From: Patescibacteria group bacterium
GTDB taxonomy: Bacteria > Patescibacteria > Paceibacteria > Paceibacterales > UBA10102
Length of the DNA: 64,000 nt
Reading direction: 5' to 3'
Assembly: GCA_024239055.1 (NCBI GenBank)
Contig: JANBVJ010000003.1
Location: forward strand, 1 to 64,000
Made by a program: the position numbers and the translations under genes. Under the pieces are notes generated by a model. That model searched no databases. It had not been told where the DNA came from and saw only the letters and a list, made by a program, of their open reading frames with translations. Every line of letters starts with the position of its first letter. The first letter of the stretch is position 1. This document shows positions 39,721 to 48,198 of this stretch, piece by piece.

Positions 39721-39905
39721 TCGTTAAATGTATGAATACTTCATGTAATAAGATCATTGATGTAAGAGAAAAAGAAATTCATCTCAAAGTTTTTCATCCT
39801 AACTACATTAGTTTAGTTAGAACAACAAAAAATTATCCAGATCTAAATAGATTCATGACTCCAAAACAAATTATCCAAAGTGTTTTTGAGGTAGTAACAA
39901 ACTGA
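39717..39905 (+). CDS. Zinc-finger-like protein (62 aa)
   Basis: VKCMNTSCNKIIDVREKEIH, then LKVFH: C-x4-C-x11-H-x4-H, a C2H2-type finger at the N-terminus. Helical C-terminus. TTG start in TTGA overlap; its stop overlaps the next gene as CTGA. Confidence 0.55.
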   Translation: MIVKCMNTSCNKIIDVREKEIHLKVFHPNYISLVRTTKNYPDLNRFMTPKQIIQSVFEVVTN

Positions 39906-40144
39906 CTTTATCAACAAGTACAATACAAAAAGCAAAAACTCTAGTTAAGAAGGGATTTGTTAAGGTAGATCAAGATTCAGACTTTGTATTTTATGTTAGA
40001 TCGAGTAGTGGTGGACATTACAAAGTAGAATACTTAAAAAATAATAACAAGTTTGATCTTTATTGTGAGTGTGACGGATGGAAATATAATCAAGATTGTT
40101 CACACTGTCATGCAGTTAGGATATTCAAAGGAGGCAAAAAATAG
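39902..40144 (+). CDS. SWIM-type zinc-finger protein with apparent CTG start (80 aa)
   Basis: CTG 39902 overlaps the preceding TGA exactly as TTG or ATG do elsewhere. No ATG, GTG or TTG is available in frame near the start. The product has FVKVDQDSDFVFYVRS, YKVEYL and then FDLYCECDGWKYNQDCSHCH, the C-x-C-x(n)-C-x-H SWIM signature that binds DNA or protein. A GGAGG for the next gene lies at its end. Confidence 0.6.
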   Translation: MTLSTSTIQKAKTLVKKGFVKVDQDSDFVFYVRSSSGGHYKVEYLKNNNKFDLYCECDGWKYNQDCSHCHAVRIFKGGKK

Positions 40145-40145
40145 A

Positions 40146-40241
40146 TTGAATCTCAATATTTTCAATACTTTATGTTGTACTTTGATCTCTATGATAGTTG
40201 GAGGATCAATTAGTGTCTCAATGTTAGGAGTTTTTCAATAA
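40146..40241 (+). CDS. Small membrane peptide (31 aa)
   Basis: TTG 40146 with AAAGGAGG 10 nt upstream, a strong ribosome site. The product is one hydrophobic helix (LNIFNTLCCTLISMIVGGSI) with a CC pair. Last gene of this operon. Confidence 0.5.
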   Translation: MNLNIFNTLCCTLISMIVGGSISVSMLGVFQ

Positions 40242-40315
40242 TTCCTAAAATTTTCAATATTCTCTAAATTTATGAAAAAACTCAAAAAAAGTAAAAAAAT
40301 CTAAAAAAAGTTAAA

Positions 40316-40350
40316 AAAACCAAAAAAACCAAAAAAACCAAAAAAATCCA
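40316..40350. repeat. Tandem ACCAAAAAA repeat
   Basis: Three to four 8-bp units of ACCAAAAA in a row within an A-rich tract. Possible bent DNA or unwinding element. Confidence 0.5.
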
Positions 40351-40556
40351 GATTTTCAAGTTTTTGCGCCAAAACCTCAAAACACTCAGATCGTGACTGT
40401 ATAGAGGCTATTTTGGCTAAACCTTCAAAAATCCCTCAAATCTCAAAAAACTGGTTATTTTTTCTTTATTTTTAGAAAAAAAGTAAAATTTGGGTTATTT
40501 TCATTTTTTTAAGGAAATTTGGGATTTTTCTTAGTATTTGGCAATTTAGGCAAAAA

Positions 40557-40584
40557 TTCAAAAACCCTACGTATAGGAATTGAA
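40557..40584. promoter_or_regulatory. CTACGTA palindrome, copy 5
   Basis: TTCAAAA and AATTGAA arms around CCTACGTATAGG. It ends 3 nt before the dyad at 40588, the same spacing logic as copy 4. Confidence 0.6.
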
Positions 40585-40587
40585 TTG

Positions 40588-40642
40588 TTGTTCAAATTGA
40601 ACAAACAATGCTTAATAACTACCACTACTACCAATTATGTTA
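40588..40642 (+). promoter_or_regulatory. Promoter cassette B
   Basis: TTGTTCAA-A-TTGAACAA (40588-40604) is a perfect 8-bp dyad. CTTAATAAC (40611-40619) is the TATA-like box, then ACCACTACTACC and ATG at 40643. The stretch GCTTAATAACTACCACTACT and following bases recur exactly at 58708. Confidence 0.6.
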
Positions 40643-40987
40643 ATGGTAGACAAACAAAATCGAGTTAGCAACTCACAACAAATCTTTCAAACGAAAGAAG
40701 ATCGAACAGAGTCAATAACTTTGTTAAAGAATGCAACAAATATTGTTGAAAAACCTTTTTCAGAGCAATTAGACTTGGTTGAATCTCTTAGCATTCTAAA
40801 CGATGAAGAGAGAAAAATAGTTGATCTTAGTGCATGTTGGTTTATCCAGTATGATAATAACACATACTTGGTACAATCAAACAAACTAAAAGATCAGTTA
40901 ATTCCTAAAGGATCAACTGCAATTCGATCAAATCAAAGTGGACAACTACTTAGAATCTCAGCAGTTTCAGGAGGTTCAGGACTGTAG
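40643..40987 (+). CDS. Leader-type protein B (114 aa)
   Basis: ATG 40643 (parallel to 37613); ATG 40637 is also in frame. Starts MVDKQNRVSNSQ, then a unique body with LSACWFIQYDNNTYLVQSNK and a Gly/Ser-rich end. The shared N-terminus with gene A marks a swapped module. Body function unknown. Confidence 0.6.
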   Translation: MVDKQNRVSNSQQIFQTKEDRTESITLLKNATNIVEKPFSEQLDLVESLSILNDEERKIVDLSACWFIQYDNNTYLVQSNKLKDQLIPKGSTAIRSNQSGQLLRISAVSGGSGL

Positions 40988-41203
40988 ATGTCTCTACCAA
41001 CTTTTTTTACTAATCAAATCTATTATTGTATAGAAAATCACGATAACGAAAATCCTTTGAATGAAGGTAAACACAATTTTATTTATGTAGAGAATTTTGG
41101 CTTATCATGTGAATTTTGTTTTTTACCAACTGAAAAAGCAAATTATAAACCAATGAAAAGAAAATCTAACAATAAATTTTATTTTGTTGAGGTAGAAAAT
41201 TAA
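40988..41203 (+). CDS. Hypothetical protein with CxxC (71 aa)
   Basis: ATG directly after the previous stop. NFGLSCEFCFLPTEKANYKP in the middle, with a C-x2-C pair; ends FYFVEVEN. The end carries GAGGTAGAAAATTAAATG, a ribosome site for the next gene. Confidence 0.55.
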   Translation: MSLPTFFTNQIYYCIENHDNENPLNEGKHNFIYVENFGLSCEFCFLPTEKANYKPMKRKSNNKFYFVEVEN

Positions 41204-43588
41204 ATGACTGTAGAAAAATATACTCCAACTATTAGGAAGGAAAAAGTTTTAGATATTCAAGGTACAAACTACGAATCTAAATTAGATTCAATTATGAATA
41301 AAGAGGGATTTATCAAAACAAGATTGAATGAAGAGGTAATTATTCAAGCGGTATCTCACAAATTGTATAAAGATCCAGAGTCAGGATTAAGAGAACTATA
41401 CAATAATGAGGCTTATCATGGTTGTTTAGTAGCAAAAACAAAACACAATGAAAAAAACGCATACATCAAAGTCTCATTAAACACAACAACTAGAAAATTA
41501 ATCATTCAAGGTTTTAACTCATTAGGAATTACGGAAGAGGTTTTTACAGAAATTTTAACTGAATTAGGTACATCAGGTAATAAAGACAGAACTAAAACTG
41601 GTAAATTCGGTATGGGTTTTGCATCATACACAAAGTTATCAGACATTATGATTTTAGAGACTGAATGTATTAATGGAGATTGTTATGCAGTATTGGCTAA
41701 AGGAGGATTAGGATTTCAAAAACTTCCTAAACCAAAATTAGAAAAGACTGGTACACGATTAACTTTAACACTACGAAAAGATGTTAACTTTGAAAAATTA
41801 GTTAGCATGTTATCTAATCTTGGAATGACATCTGGAATTACAACTTACTTTGAATTAGAATCTCCAAAATCAATTAATGAATTCAAATCTGGAATATACA
41901 CACTTGAACAATTTAGTTACAAACAAATTTTTGACAATATGAATAATGCAAGTTCAGATCATTATTCCTATTTAAAATCAAGTCTAGTAAATGACCAAGT
42001 TGAAGTTCATTTAAGTTTAGCAGTTGATAGTAACGGTTCATTAAAAAATGACAGAAATAAGAAATTTTATCTTTGTAATAGTCCTATTCAAGTTCTATTA
42101 GATGAAGATTCAACAAGTGACAGAGCATACAATCTTGATGAGGATGAAGATTCAGACGAATACAAATTAGCAGAACAAGAAAGAGATAATTATAAAACAA
42201 CTAGAATTGATGAAATTGAATTTGCAAATTTAGTTGTTAACATGAAGGATGAGGATCTTTTTGAACCTATGCAAGATCGAGAAAGAACAACTAAAGATGC
42301 GGAAAAAAGATTAAGAAAAATTATAGTTGATTTGTATAATGAGACTTTGAAAAAAATAAAACCATGTGAGAGTTTAGATTCATGGTTCAATCATGAACAC
42401 AAATATTTTATTTCATCTAGTGAGGCAGATATAGTTTCAATTCTAGATGACAAGTCAAAAACAATTCAAAAATTCCTTAACACTAAAGTTATGGAATATG
42501 ATCTCGATGGTAGAATAAAATATGATACTAAAGAATTAAAAGACATTATTGAAAATTCTGAAAATTACTTTTACGTAAACAAAAAAGATAAGAGAGTAAC
42601 AACTCTACTTGAAGAAAACTTTGAAGATTTCTTTTTAGTTATGGTACATCCAGATAAGGAACCATATTTTGAAAACAAAACTCTATACAATGACACAATT
42701 AAGACTTTGAAATATTTCAAATTCAATGAGGCAAAACAGTATTGTAAAGATCATGACTTTAAGGCAAAAAGAGTTCTTGGAGAAAAAGAAGATCGAACAA
42801 GTGAGGATATAGTTCTGCATTATTCTGATACAAATAATTCTTATTCTGGTTATGGACATTCAGACACATACGGAGAATACACAAAAACGGTTAGATTAGG
42901 ATCAGATGACTTTGAAGATCATAAAAGTCTAATTATTCAAGTTGCTCCATTCTCTTGTTACAGAGATGTTTTAAAACAATTCAAAACTGATTATTATCTT
43001 GCAAGTGAAAAAAAGAATATAGATGCACAAACTTTAATTGAACTTCAAAAAAATCTAAAAGAAAAATTTGCAAAATGGGAGTCTAATCATGAATTTGTAA
43101 CACTTGAAAAAATTCTAAAGTACAAACAAGTTACATTAAACTTTGAGTGTTTTGAAAATAGCCATGAAGATTCAACTAAAGGATTAAGTGAAATTCCAAA
43201 AAATAAATTGTATATTGTTGGAGGATCTAAAAGTCTGTTTGAGTTAGCATTAATTCTAATTTATAATGGTGTTGACTACGAAATAACCAATGAGTCTTTA
43301 GATGGATATTACAAACCTAAAGTAAAGGCTTTAGAAAAAACTCTAAACTTAATTGGTGAGGATCTTTATGAAGGAAAATTTGACGATATATTTCTGTATG
43401 AAAAGTATCTACTAAAGGTTAGATCATTTGAAATTAAAGTTCAAGATCCAATTCTTAGGAAATTATTCAAGTTAAGTCATGATGAAAAGAATCTAAAAGA
43501 AATTTCAAACGACATTATAACTCTAAACGAAAAATACAAAATTGAAAAACCAGTCCTTAACAGAAAAGAATCGGAGTATATATCATAG
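41204..43588 (+). CDS. rIIA-like GHKL-ATPase protein (794 aa)
   Basis: Residues 60-145 carry SGLRELYNNEAYHG (N-box, with NNE where DNA is usual), QGFNSLGITEE (G1) and TGKFGMGFASYTKL (G2), a GHKL fold as in MutL, Hsp90 and phage rIIA. Near 360 EPMQDRERTTKDAEKRL resembles the S-R-E-x-x-x-x-T segment of rIIA-type proteins. The rest is unassigned. The N-box change may lower ATPase activity. Phage rIIA proteins affect exclusion of other phages; that role here is inference. Confidence 0.6.
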   Translation: MTVEKYTPTIRKEKVLDIQGTNYESKLDSIMNKEGFIKTRLNEEVIIQAVSHKLYKDPESGLRELYNNEAYHGCLVAKTKHNEKNAYIKVSLNTTTRKLIIQGFNSLGITEEVFTEILTELGTSGNKDRTKTGKFGMGFASYTKLSDIMILETECINGDCYAVLAKGGLGFQKLPKPKLEKTGTRLTLTLRKDVNFEKLVSMLSNLGMTSGITTYFELESPKSINEFKSGIYTLEQFSYKQIFDNMNNASSDHYSYLKSSLVNDQVEVHLSLAVDSNGSLKNDRNKKFYLCNSPIQVLLDEDSTSDRAYNLDEDEDSDEYKLAEQERDNYKTTRIDEIEFANLVVNMKDEDLFEPMQDRERTTKDAEKRLRKIIVDLYNETLKKIKPCESLDSWFNHEHKYFISSSEADIVSILDDKSKTIQKFLNTKVMEYDLDGRIKYDTKELKDIIENSENYFYVNKKDKRVTTLLEENFEDFFLVMVHPDKEPYFENKTLYNDTIKTLKYFKFNEAKQYCKDHDFKAKRVLGEKEDRTSEDIVLHYSDTNNSYSGYGHSDTYGEYTKTVRLGSDDFEDHKSLIIQVAPFSCYRDVLKQFKTDYYLASEKKNIDAQTLIELQKNLKEKFAKWESNHEFVTLEKILKYKQVTLNFECFENSHEDSTKGLSEIPKNKLYIVGGSKSLFELALILIYNGVDYEITNESLDGYYKPKVKALEKTLNLIGEDLYEGKFDDIFLYEKYLLKVRSFEIKVQDPILRKLFKLSHDEKNLKEISNDIITLNEKYKIEKPVLNRKESEYIS

Positions 43589-43597
43589 GTTATTATC

Positions 43598-44263
43598 ATG
43601 TTACTTGAAGATAGAGAAGATCAAATTATTGTTCTTGATTTAAACGGTAAGGTAGATACTTTTCCTAAAACTGATTACTTTATTCTAAAGTTCAAGGATT
43701 TTGATGGTGACAGAATTTTTTATCAATTCGATAAAGACTCATACGTTCAAGAGACTTACAATGATGGGATCTTTAACTGCATTTACAAAAAAGAAAGAAT
43801 GCAGATAAGACAGGCAAATAAAATTGCATTTAGTATTAATTGGCATAAAAATAATAAAAATCCAGTATTAGGATTAAAACCATTTGAAGAGTTATTCAAG
43901 AAAAACTTTGCACACAACATTCAGTTAGATGTTTTAAAATCAATTCTAAAACCATTTGAACATAGACTAAAGTTTGTTGACGATGGAATAGAGATTGATG
44001 AAAGATTTTTTGTAAACAAAAATGCTCAGGCGCATTTTAAAAATCAAGGAATCTATGAACCACTTTGTATTGTTGCTAAAGGTTATTTAGAAAATTTTGA
44101 TGTCGATTCAAAAATAGGTGAAATTGAGATTAATGCAAAGTCATTAGAAATTGTTGCTAAAGTAATGTTTTTGATAAAACCAAACATGAAGGATAGTGTT
44201 TTTACAGATCAGATTGAAAAAGGAAATCCAGAATTGTTTGAAGAGTTAAAGAGGGATTTTTAA
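43598..44263 (+). CDS. Hypothetical protein (221 aa)
   Basis: ATG 43598. Alpha/beta, with IIVLDLNGKVDTFPKTDYFI at the start and a helical C-terminus. Its place after the GHKL gene recalls rIIB after rIIA, but I see no sequence support for rIIB. Overlaps the next gene by one base. Confidence 0.6.
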   Translation: MLLEDREDQIIVLDLNGKVDTFPKTDYFILKFKDFDGDRIFYQFDKDSYVQETYNDGIFNCIYKKERMQIRQANKIAFSINWHKNNKNPVLGLKPFEELFKKNFAHNIQLDVLKSILKPFEHRLKFVDDGIEIDERFFVNKNAQAHFKNQGIYEPLCIVAKGYLENFDVDSKIGEIEINAKSLEIVAKVMFLIKPNMKDSVFTDQIEKGNPELFEELKRDF

Positions 44264-44703
44264 TGAAAACTAAATTCAAAAATTATCATAATGTAAAAAC
44301 AATAGAACAAGCAATAAATCATAATGATATACAAACTAGAAAAATCAATAAAGATGAATCAAAAATTAAAATTAAATATCAAAAAATTGAAAATCTAAAA
44401 AACGTAATTAAAAAAATTGAAAATGAAATTACAGATTTAGAACATCACCCAAATTTAAGAGAAAGTTATGTACTTGATGAAAATAATCATTATGGATATA
44501 ATCAAGTTTTAGAATTATCCAAAGTTGAAAAAGTTGCTATTTGTACCGATCGAAGTGGCAGTATTCATTATGCAATGACAATTTTTAAATTAAATGGTAA
44601 ATGGTTCAAAGTTGAAACTCGAATCATTGATCCTAATGATCACAATTCAAAATACACGAACAAGTTACTACAATTAACTAATGAGGAGTTGTATTGGTCA
44701 TGA
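44263..44703 (+). CDS. Coiled-coil/beta hypothetical protein (146 aa)
   Basis: Lys-rich coiled coil at residues 30-65, then a domain with VAICTDRSGSIHYAMTIFKL and GKWFKVETRIID. No family recognised. ATGA overlap with the next gene. Confidence 0.55.
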   Translation: MKTKFKNYHNVKTIEQAINHNDIQTRKINKDESKIKIKYQKIENLKNVIKKIENEITDLEHHPNLRESYVLDENNHYGYNQVLELSKVEKVAICTDRSGSIHYAMTIFKLNGKWFKVETRIIDPNDHNSKYTNKLLQLTNEELYWS

Positions 44704-44993
44704 AGGCAATACTCGAAGGGAATCAAATTTCACTTAGTTTTTTTCATAAAGTTAGTTTCCATAAGCATGTAAAATATAGTACAAAGTACAAAAATTTAGA
44801 TAAAAATCCTCATTGGGATTCAGAAAATTTCTATATCAATCCATTTTATTATAACGGAAAATTACACTTAATTATTACTCCAAAATTCTTAATGAGTGCT
44901 AAATCAAAATTTTATTTCATAAAGAAAAACCATTTCAGAGCAGTATCTAGTCATGGCATAACAGACTTTGAGATTTTGGAGGATTTATCTTGA
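44700..44993 (+). CDS. Basic hypothetical protein (97 aa)
   Basis: ATG 44700 in ATGA overlap. His/Lys-rich, aromatic, beta-like (FYINPFYYNGKLHLIITPKF). Last gene before promoter cassette C. No family recognised. Confidence 0.55.
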   Translation: MKAILEGNQISLSFFHKVSFHKHVKYSTKYKNLDKNPHWDSENFYINPFYYNGKLHLIITPKFLMSAKSKFYFIKKNHFRAVSSHGITDFEILEDLS

Positions 44994-45025
44994 TTACTGT
45001 TACTAACCTATTAACTCTCGACTGT

Positions 45026-45080
45026 TTGTTCACTTTGAACACACAACTCTTTAATACTACAACTACTACTACTACTACTA
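45026..45080 (+). promoter_or_regulatory. Promoter cassette C
   Basis: TGTTCA-CTT-TGAACA dyad (45027-45041), CTTTAATAC (about 45049-45057), then ACTACAACTACTACTACTAC and ATGG at 45081. No CTACGTAG palindrome here, so dyad and palindrome are separable elements. Confidence 0.6.
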
Positions 45081-45674
45081 ATGGAAAACAACCAAACCAT
45101 GACCGTAGAATCGGAGGCAGAAAAATTGAATAGAAAAGAAAGGAAAAATCAAATCTCAGAAATTTGGAGAGAATTACCATTAAATTATAGAAAATATTTT
45201 GCTCTTTGTGATGACTGTGGTGTTATAGAAAGATACGGTTCAATGTTCTATGCGGAAAGAGCATCAAAAAAACATGAAGGATATAAAAAATACGCTGGTC
45301 ATATAGCACATGCAGAATGTAAACCACAATTCATTAAGACACATCAAATTCAAGGTTCAAAACCAAACATACAGAGAAATTGTGACTTAGAAAGATTACT
45401 AGAAGATCCAGAAAATCAAAAATTATTTACTTTACACACTTCGGATCTTATCTTAGCAAATTTTGTTGACGAAATATCATACCAGTTAAGAAAGAAAAAA
45501 GATCCAAACTTTTTTGGTTCAAAATATTGGTATGACATTATAGAAAGAGGAGATTCAGTAGAAAGAGAACTACAGAGAAGGAAAAAAGAAGATGAGGTTG
45601 CAGTTTCATCTTTAGCATTCCCAATACAACTTTCAAAAACGATCAAGGCTTTACCAGAGGTAATTGTAAGATGA
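45081..45674 (+). CDS. Leader-type/zinc protein C (197 aa)
   Basis: Starts MENNQTMTVESEAEKLNRKE; TVESEAE and its DNA (GACCGTAGAATCGGAGGCAG) recur in the 53476 gene. Then CDDCGVIERYGSMFYAERAS ... HIAHAECK, a C-x2-C ... H-x3-C zinc site. The C-terminal half is helical. ATGA overlap with the next gene. Confidence 0.6.
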   Translation: MENNQTMTVESEAEKLNRKERKNQISEIWRELPLNYRKYFALCDDCGVIERYGSMFYAERASKKHEGYKKYAGHIAHAECKPQFIKTHQIQGSKPNIQRNCDLERLLEDPENQKLFTLHTSDLILANFVDEISYQLRKKKDPNFFGSKYWYDIIERGDSVERELQRRKKEDEVAVSSLAFPIQLSKTIKALPEVIVR

Positions 45675-46210
45675 AAGCACAATTAGCAAAGTCAGAATTA
45701 GTTTATGATAATGCAGATGAAAATCATTATAAAATTCGAGTTCAATCTTTACCAGATCCAACTAGAGTTCGTTTAATTATCAATCCAATTAAAGATCAAC
45801 TTCAAGAAGAGCATCAAGATCAATATAGATATTGGATTAGTTTCAAAAAAGCATCATTAACAAGTTTAATTGATTCAGTTGATGACTTAACAAAAAAAGA
45901 TGTTGTTAGAGATATTATGACCGTTAAGAATGCAATTTGTTTTACTAGAGACGGAGTTTTGTTTTGTAAACATTATGATACGATTATTTTTGCATACGAA
46001 TTACAAAGTAAAAAGGTTTTAGAGTTATATGCTAATTGTTCACAGACTACAAACAGACAATTAGATTATATCGTGTCTTGGTTAAAAAAACAAGGACATA
46101 TTGATCAGAATAGATGGGATTGGATAAGAGAAAATCATACAAAGTATGAACCAACAACCAGAGGCGTAAAAAACAAGTTTTGGGATTCTGAATATGGAGG
46201 CGGATTTTAA
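45671..46210 (+). CDS. Hypothetical protein (179 aa)
   Basis: Mixed alpha/beta, with RVRLIINPIKDQLQEEHQDQ and CFTRDGVLFCKHYDTIIFAY. The C-terminal part resembles a small basic helical domain. No motif recognised. Confidence 0.6.
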   Translation: MKAQLAKSELVYDNADENHYKIRVQSLPDPTRVRLIINPIKDQLQEEHQDQYRYWISFKKASLTSLIDSVDDLTKKDVVRDIMTVKNAICFTRDGVLFCKHYDTIIFAYELQSKKVLELYANCSQTTNRQLDYIVSWLKKQGHIDQNRWDWIRENHTKYEPTTRGVKNKFWDSEYGGGF

Positions 46211-46212
46211 AA

Positions 46213-46542
46213 ATGAATCAAAAACAATTCCTAGAATCAGGAAATTATTTAATTGATGAAGTCAAAACAAGAGCAGAAAAAGGATCACCATACTTTTTCA
46301 GTCCTGCAACAATGAGAGGATTTTCAAGTCGTTTAAGTGAACTGTGCTGGCGTTCAGGCGAAAAAATTTACTTCATAACAAGTGAAGCCGATAAAGATTA
46401 CATAAAACATTCTGGATCGGTTCGTCAATGGACTGTAAGATATATTTCATTAGACGGAAATATTGAAACATTAGGAAAATTCCAAGAACATCAAAATCTT
46501 AACGATGCAAGAAGAGCAGTAAAAGAGGCTTTAGTACATTGA
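46213..46542 (+). CDS. Hypothetical protein (109 aa)
   Basis: ATG 46213, 2 nt after the previous stop. Short alpha/beta protein with FFSPATMRGFSSRLSELCWR and WTVRYISLDGNIETLGKFQE. No family recognised. TTGA overlap with the next gene. Confidence 0.55.
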   Translation: MNQKQFLESGNYLIDEVKTRAEKGSPYFFSPATMRGFSSRLSELCWRSGEKIYFITSEADKDYIKHSGSVRQWTVRYISLDGNIETLGKFQEHQNLNDARRAVKEALVH

Positions 46543-47111
46543 CAATTTACAAAACTTTCAAACACAAAAAAGATGCAAATAGATTACTTGAAATTCATTA
46601 TGATGAAAATCCAGAGTCACCTAGAGAATGGGATGCACATAACGGAATTATGGTTTGTTGTCATAATAGATATAATTTAGGCGATAAACAATTTGAGGAT
46701 GCACAAATTTTAGTTGAACATATCAACGAAATAAAACCTTTAGTAAAATTACCATTATATCTTCTTGATCATTCAGGTATTACAATTTCAACATCAGACT
46801 TTAATGATAAATGGGATTCTGGACAAGTTGGTTTTATTTACACAACTAAAGAAAAATTAAAAAAATTAGGACATAAAAAAATTCCTACAAAGAAAAAACT
46901 TATTGAATGGTTAAAGAGTGAGGTTTCAGTTTATGATGATTATCTTAGGGGAAACGTTTTTGGTTATATAGAATACAAAATTGATCAATGCAATTTAGAT
47001 CATGATCATAAAGAACAGATTGATAGTGTTTGGGGATTTTACGGATCAGACTTTGATGAAAATGGAATTTTTGATGGTGAGTTAGATAAAAAAGATTGGG
47101 AGGAAATTTAA
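46539..47111 (+). CDS. Widespread phage/plasmid family protein of unknown function (190 aa)
   Basis: YDENPESPREWDAHNGIMVC near residue 20 and LDHSGITISTSDFNDKWDSG, then QVGFIYT near 90. I know this combination from many bacterial phages and conjugative elements, always as a small protein of unknown role. The D-S-V-W-G-F-Y-G ending is also typical. It links this archaeal element to the bacterial phage gene pool. Confidence 0.7.
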   Translation: MTIYKTFKHKKDANRLLEIHYDENPESPREWDAHNGIMVCCHNRYNLGDKQFEDAQILVEHINEIKPLVKLPLYLLDHSGITISTSDFNDKWDSGQVGFIYTTKEKLKKLGHKKIPTKKKLIEWLKSEVSVYDDYLRGNVFGYIEYKIDQCNLDHDHKEQIDSVWGFYGSDFDENGIFDGELDKKDWEEI

Positions 47112-47276
47112 TTGGCAATTGAGATTTATTCTACAAATCCAAAATATCTTAAAAAATTATTTGCAGAAAAAATTCTAGTCTTAATGAATGGAAATCCTAT
47201 TGATGACTATAACGAAGTTTTATCGTTTAGAAAGTTCTCAAAAATTACTAGACGACTAAAGGAGGAAGGATATTAA
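47112..47276 (+). CDS. Hypothetical basic protein (54 aa)
   Basis: TTG 47112 directly after the previous stop. MAIEIYSTNPKYLKKLFAEK start, RKFSKITRRLKEEGY end. Helical, basic. Its end carries AAAGGAGGAAGG for the next gene. Confidence 0.5.
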   Translation: MAIEIYSTNPKYLKKLFAEKILVLMNGNPIDDYNEVLSFRKFSKITRRLKEEGY

Positions 47277-47277
47277 A

Positions 47278-47499
47278 TTGAGTTTACAGAGATTAAAAGA
47301 ACAAGAAGATCAACTTTGTGATTCAAAATTTGATTTAGAGTTTGATATTTTTGAAAAACTTGGTTCTTTAATTCAAGCAAAGTGGGATTCAAATTCATTA
47401 AAGTTTGATCTTTCAAAAATGTTATCTGAACATGAAAAAATTTCTGTAGATCTCTATGATGTATGGGATGAAATAAAAGTTTTGGAGGATAAAAAATAA
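47278..47499 (+). CDS. Coiled-coil mini-protein (73 aa)
   Basis: TTG 47278 with GGAGG 15 nt upstream. Continuous charged helix with heptad spacing. No family recognised. TAATG overlap with the next gene. Confidence 0.55.
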   Translation: MSLQRLKEQEDQLCDSKFDLEFDIFEKLGSLIQAKWDSNSLKFDLSKMLSEHEKISVDLYDVWDEIKVLEDKK

Positions 47500-47633
47500 T
47501 GTGTGACATCAGAAACTGTTTGAGATTAGGACATCATATAACCGTAAAATTTCCAAACCAAAAAGACACTATGGAGATCTGTGATTTCCATTGTGACGAT
47601 TCCATAAAGCAGTATGAGGTAGTTGAAAATTGA
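47499..47633 (+). CDS. Cys/His mini-protein (44 aa)
   Basis: MCDIRNCLRLGHHITVKF, then EICDFHCDD: Cys and His spaced for one zinc site. Start and stop overlap both neighbours (TAATG, TTGA). Confidence 0.5.
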   Translation: MCDIRNCLRLGHHITVKFPNQKDTMEICDFHCDDSIKQYEVVEN

Positions 47634-47959
47634 CTCAAGGTTATTGGGATGGAGAATTAGATGACATTTTTGAAGAGTTTAATGAAAAAAATCTTACAAA
47701 ATATATCAAAGTAATTCTAAAAGATATAAAATTATTCAAAAAAGGAGATGAGATTCAAGTTAGAAATCTTGAATATAATCCAGAGCAAAAAGGAGATACA
47801 ACTTCATACTTAGGATGTGATTTTCAAATACTTAACAAGTTAACAAATAACATAACACAAGGATTTTGTTCTGGTCATGGAACAACACTTGGAGATCCAG
47901 ATTCAGATTCTTACTATGAAGAGATTCTAGACTTATCAGTTGAGGTAGATCAAAATTGA
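47630..47959 (+). CDS. Hypothetical acidic protein (109 aa)
   Basis: TTG in TTGA overlap. Beta-rich middle (KYIKVILKDIKLFKKGDEIQ), GFCSGHGTTLGDP near 83. It reads like a small ligand-binding or OB-like domain, but no family is recognised. Confidence 0.55.
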   Translation: MTQGYWDGELDDIFEEFNEKNLTKYIKVILKDIKLFKKGDEIQVRNLEYNPEQKGDTTSYLGCDFQILNKLTNNITQGFCSGHGTTLGDPDSDSYYEEILDLSVEVDQN

Positions 47960-48198
47960 CATACAAAGGACAACAAATCAGACCAGCAAAAACTTTCATC
48001 TTTAGATTTGAACATACTGTTACAGAAAGTGATTTAGAAACCGCTAAAGACATACTTGATGAAAATCCAATTTTCTTACGTGCTGACGACTACAAATTAG
48101 TTGGTACAAGAAAACCAACATCAGAAGAGTTGTCTTACTATAACGAATTTGAAAAAGAAGTTATTGATGACATGGAGGCAAGTGGAGAATTAAAATGA
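47956..48198 (+). CDS. Hypothetical protein (80 aa)
   Basis: TTG in TTGA overlap. Short alpha/beta: FIFRFEHTVTESDLETAKDI near residue 14, acidic C-terminus. No motif recognised. Confidence 0.55.
   Translation: MTYKGQQIRPAKTFIFRFEHTVTESDLETAKDILDENPIFLRADDYKLVGTRKPTSEELSYYNEFEKEVIDDMEASGELK

Larger units (their letters stand above)
40242..40642. other. A-rich intergenic region, possible origin
   Basis: No gene in 400 bp. Plus strand is strongly A-rich at first, with AACCAAAAAAA repeated three times (40319-40347), then T-rich runs, then a CTACGTA palindrome and promoter cassette B. The strand asymmetry and low stability would suit an origin or duplex-unwinding element. Confidence 0.5.

Noticed and set aside
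40316..40350. CRISPR-like short repeats
   Set aside because: Units are 8 bp with no unique spacers; simple tandem repeat.
44990..45130. 47-codon frame starting with TTGA overlap at 44990
   Set aside because: It fits the coupling rule but would translate straight through promoter cassette C and its ACT run (giving a poly-Thr stretch), overlapping the 45081 gene out of frame.
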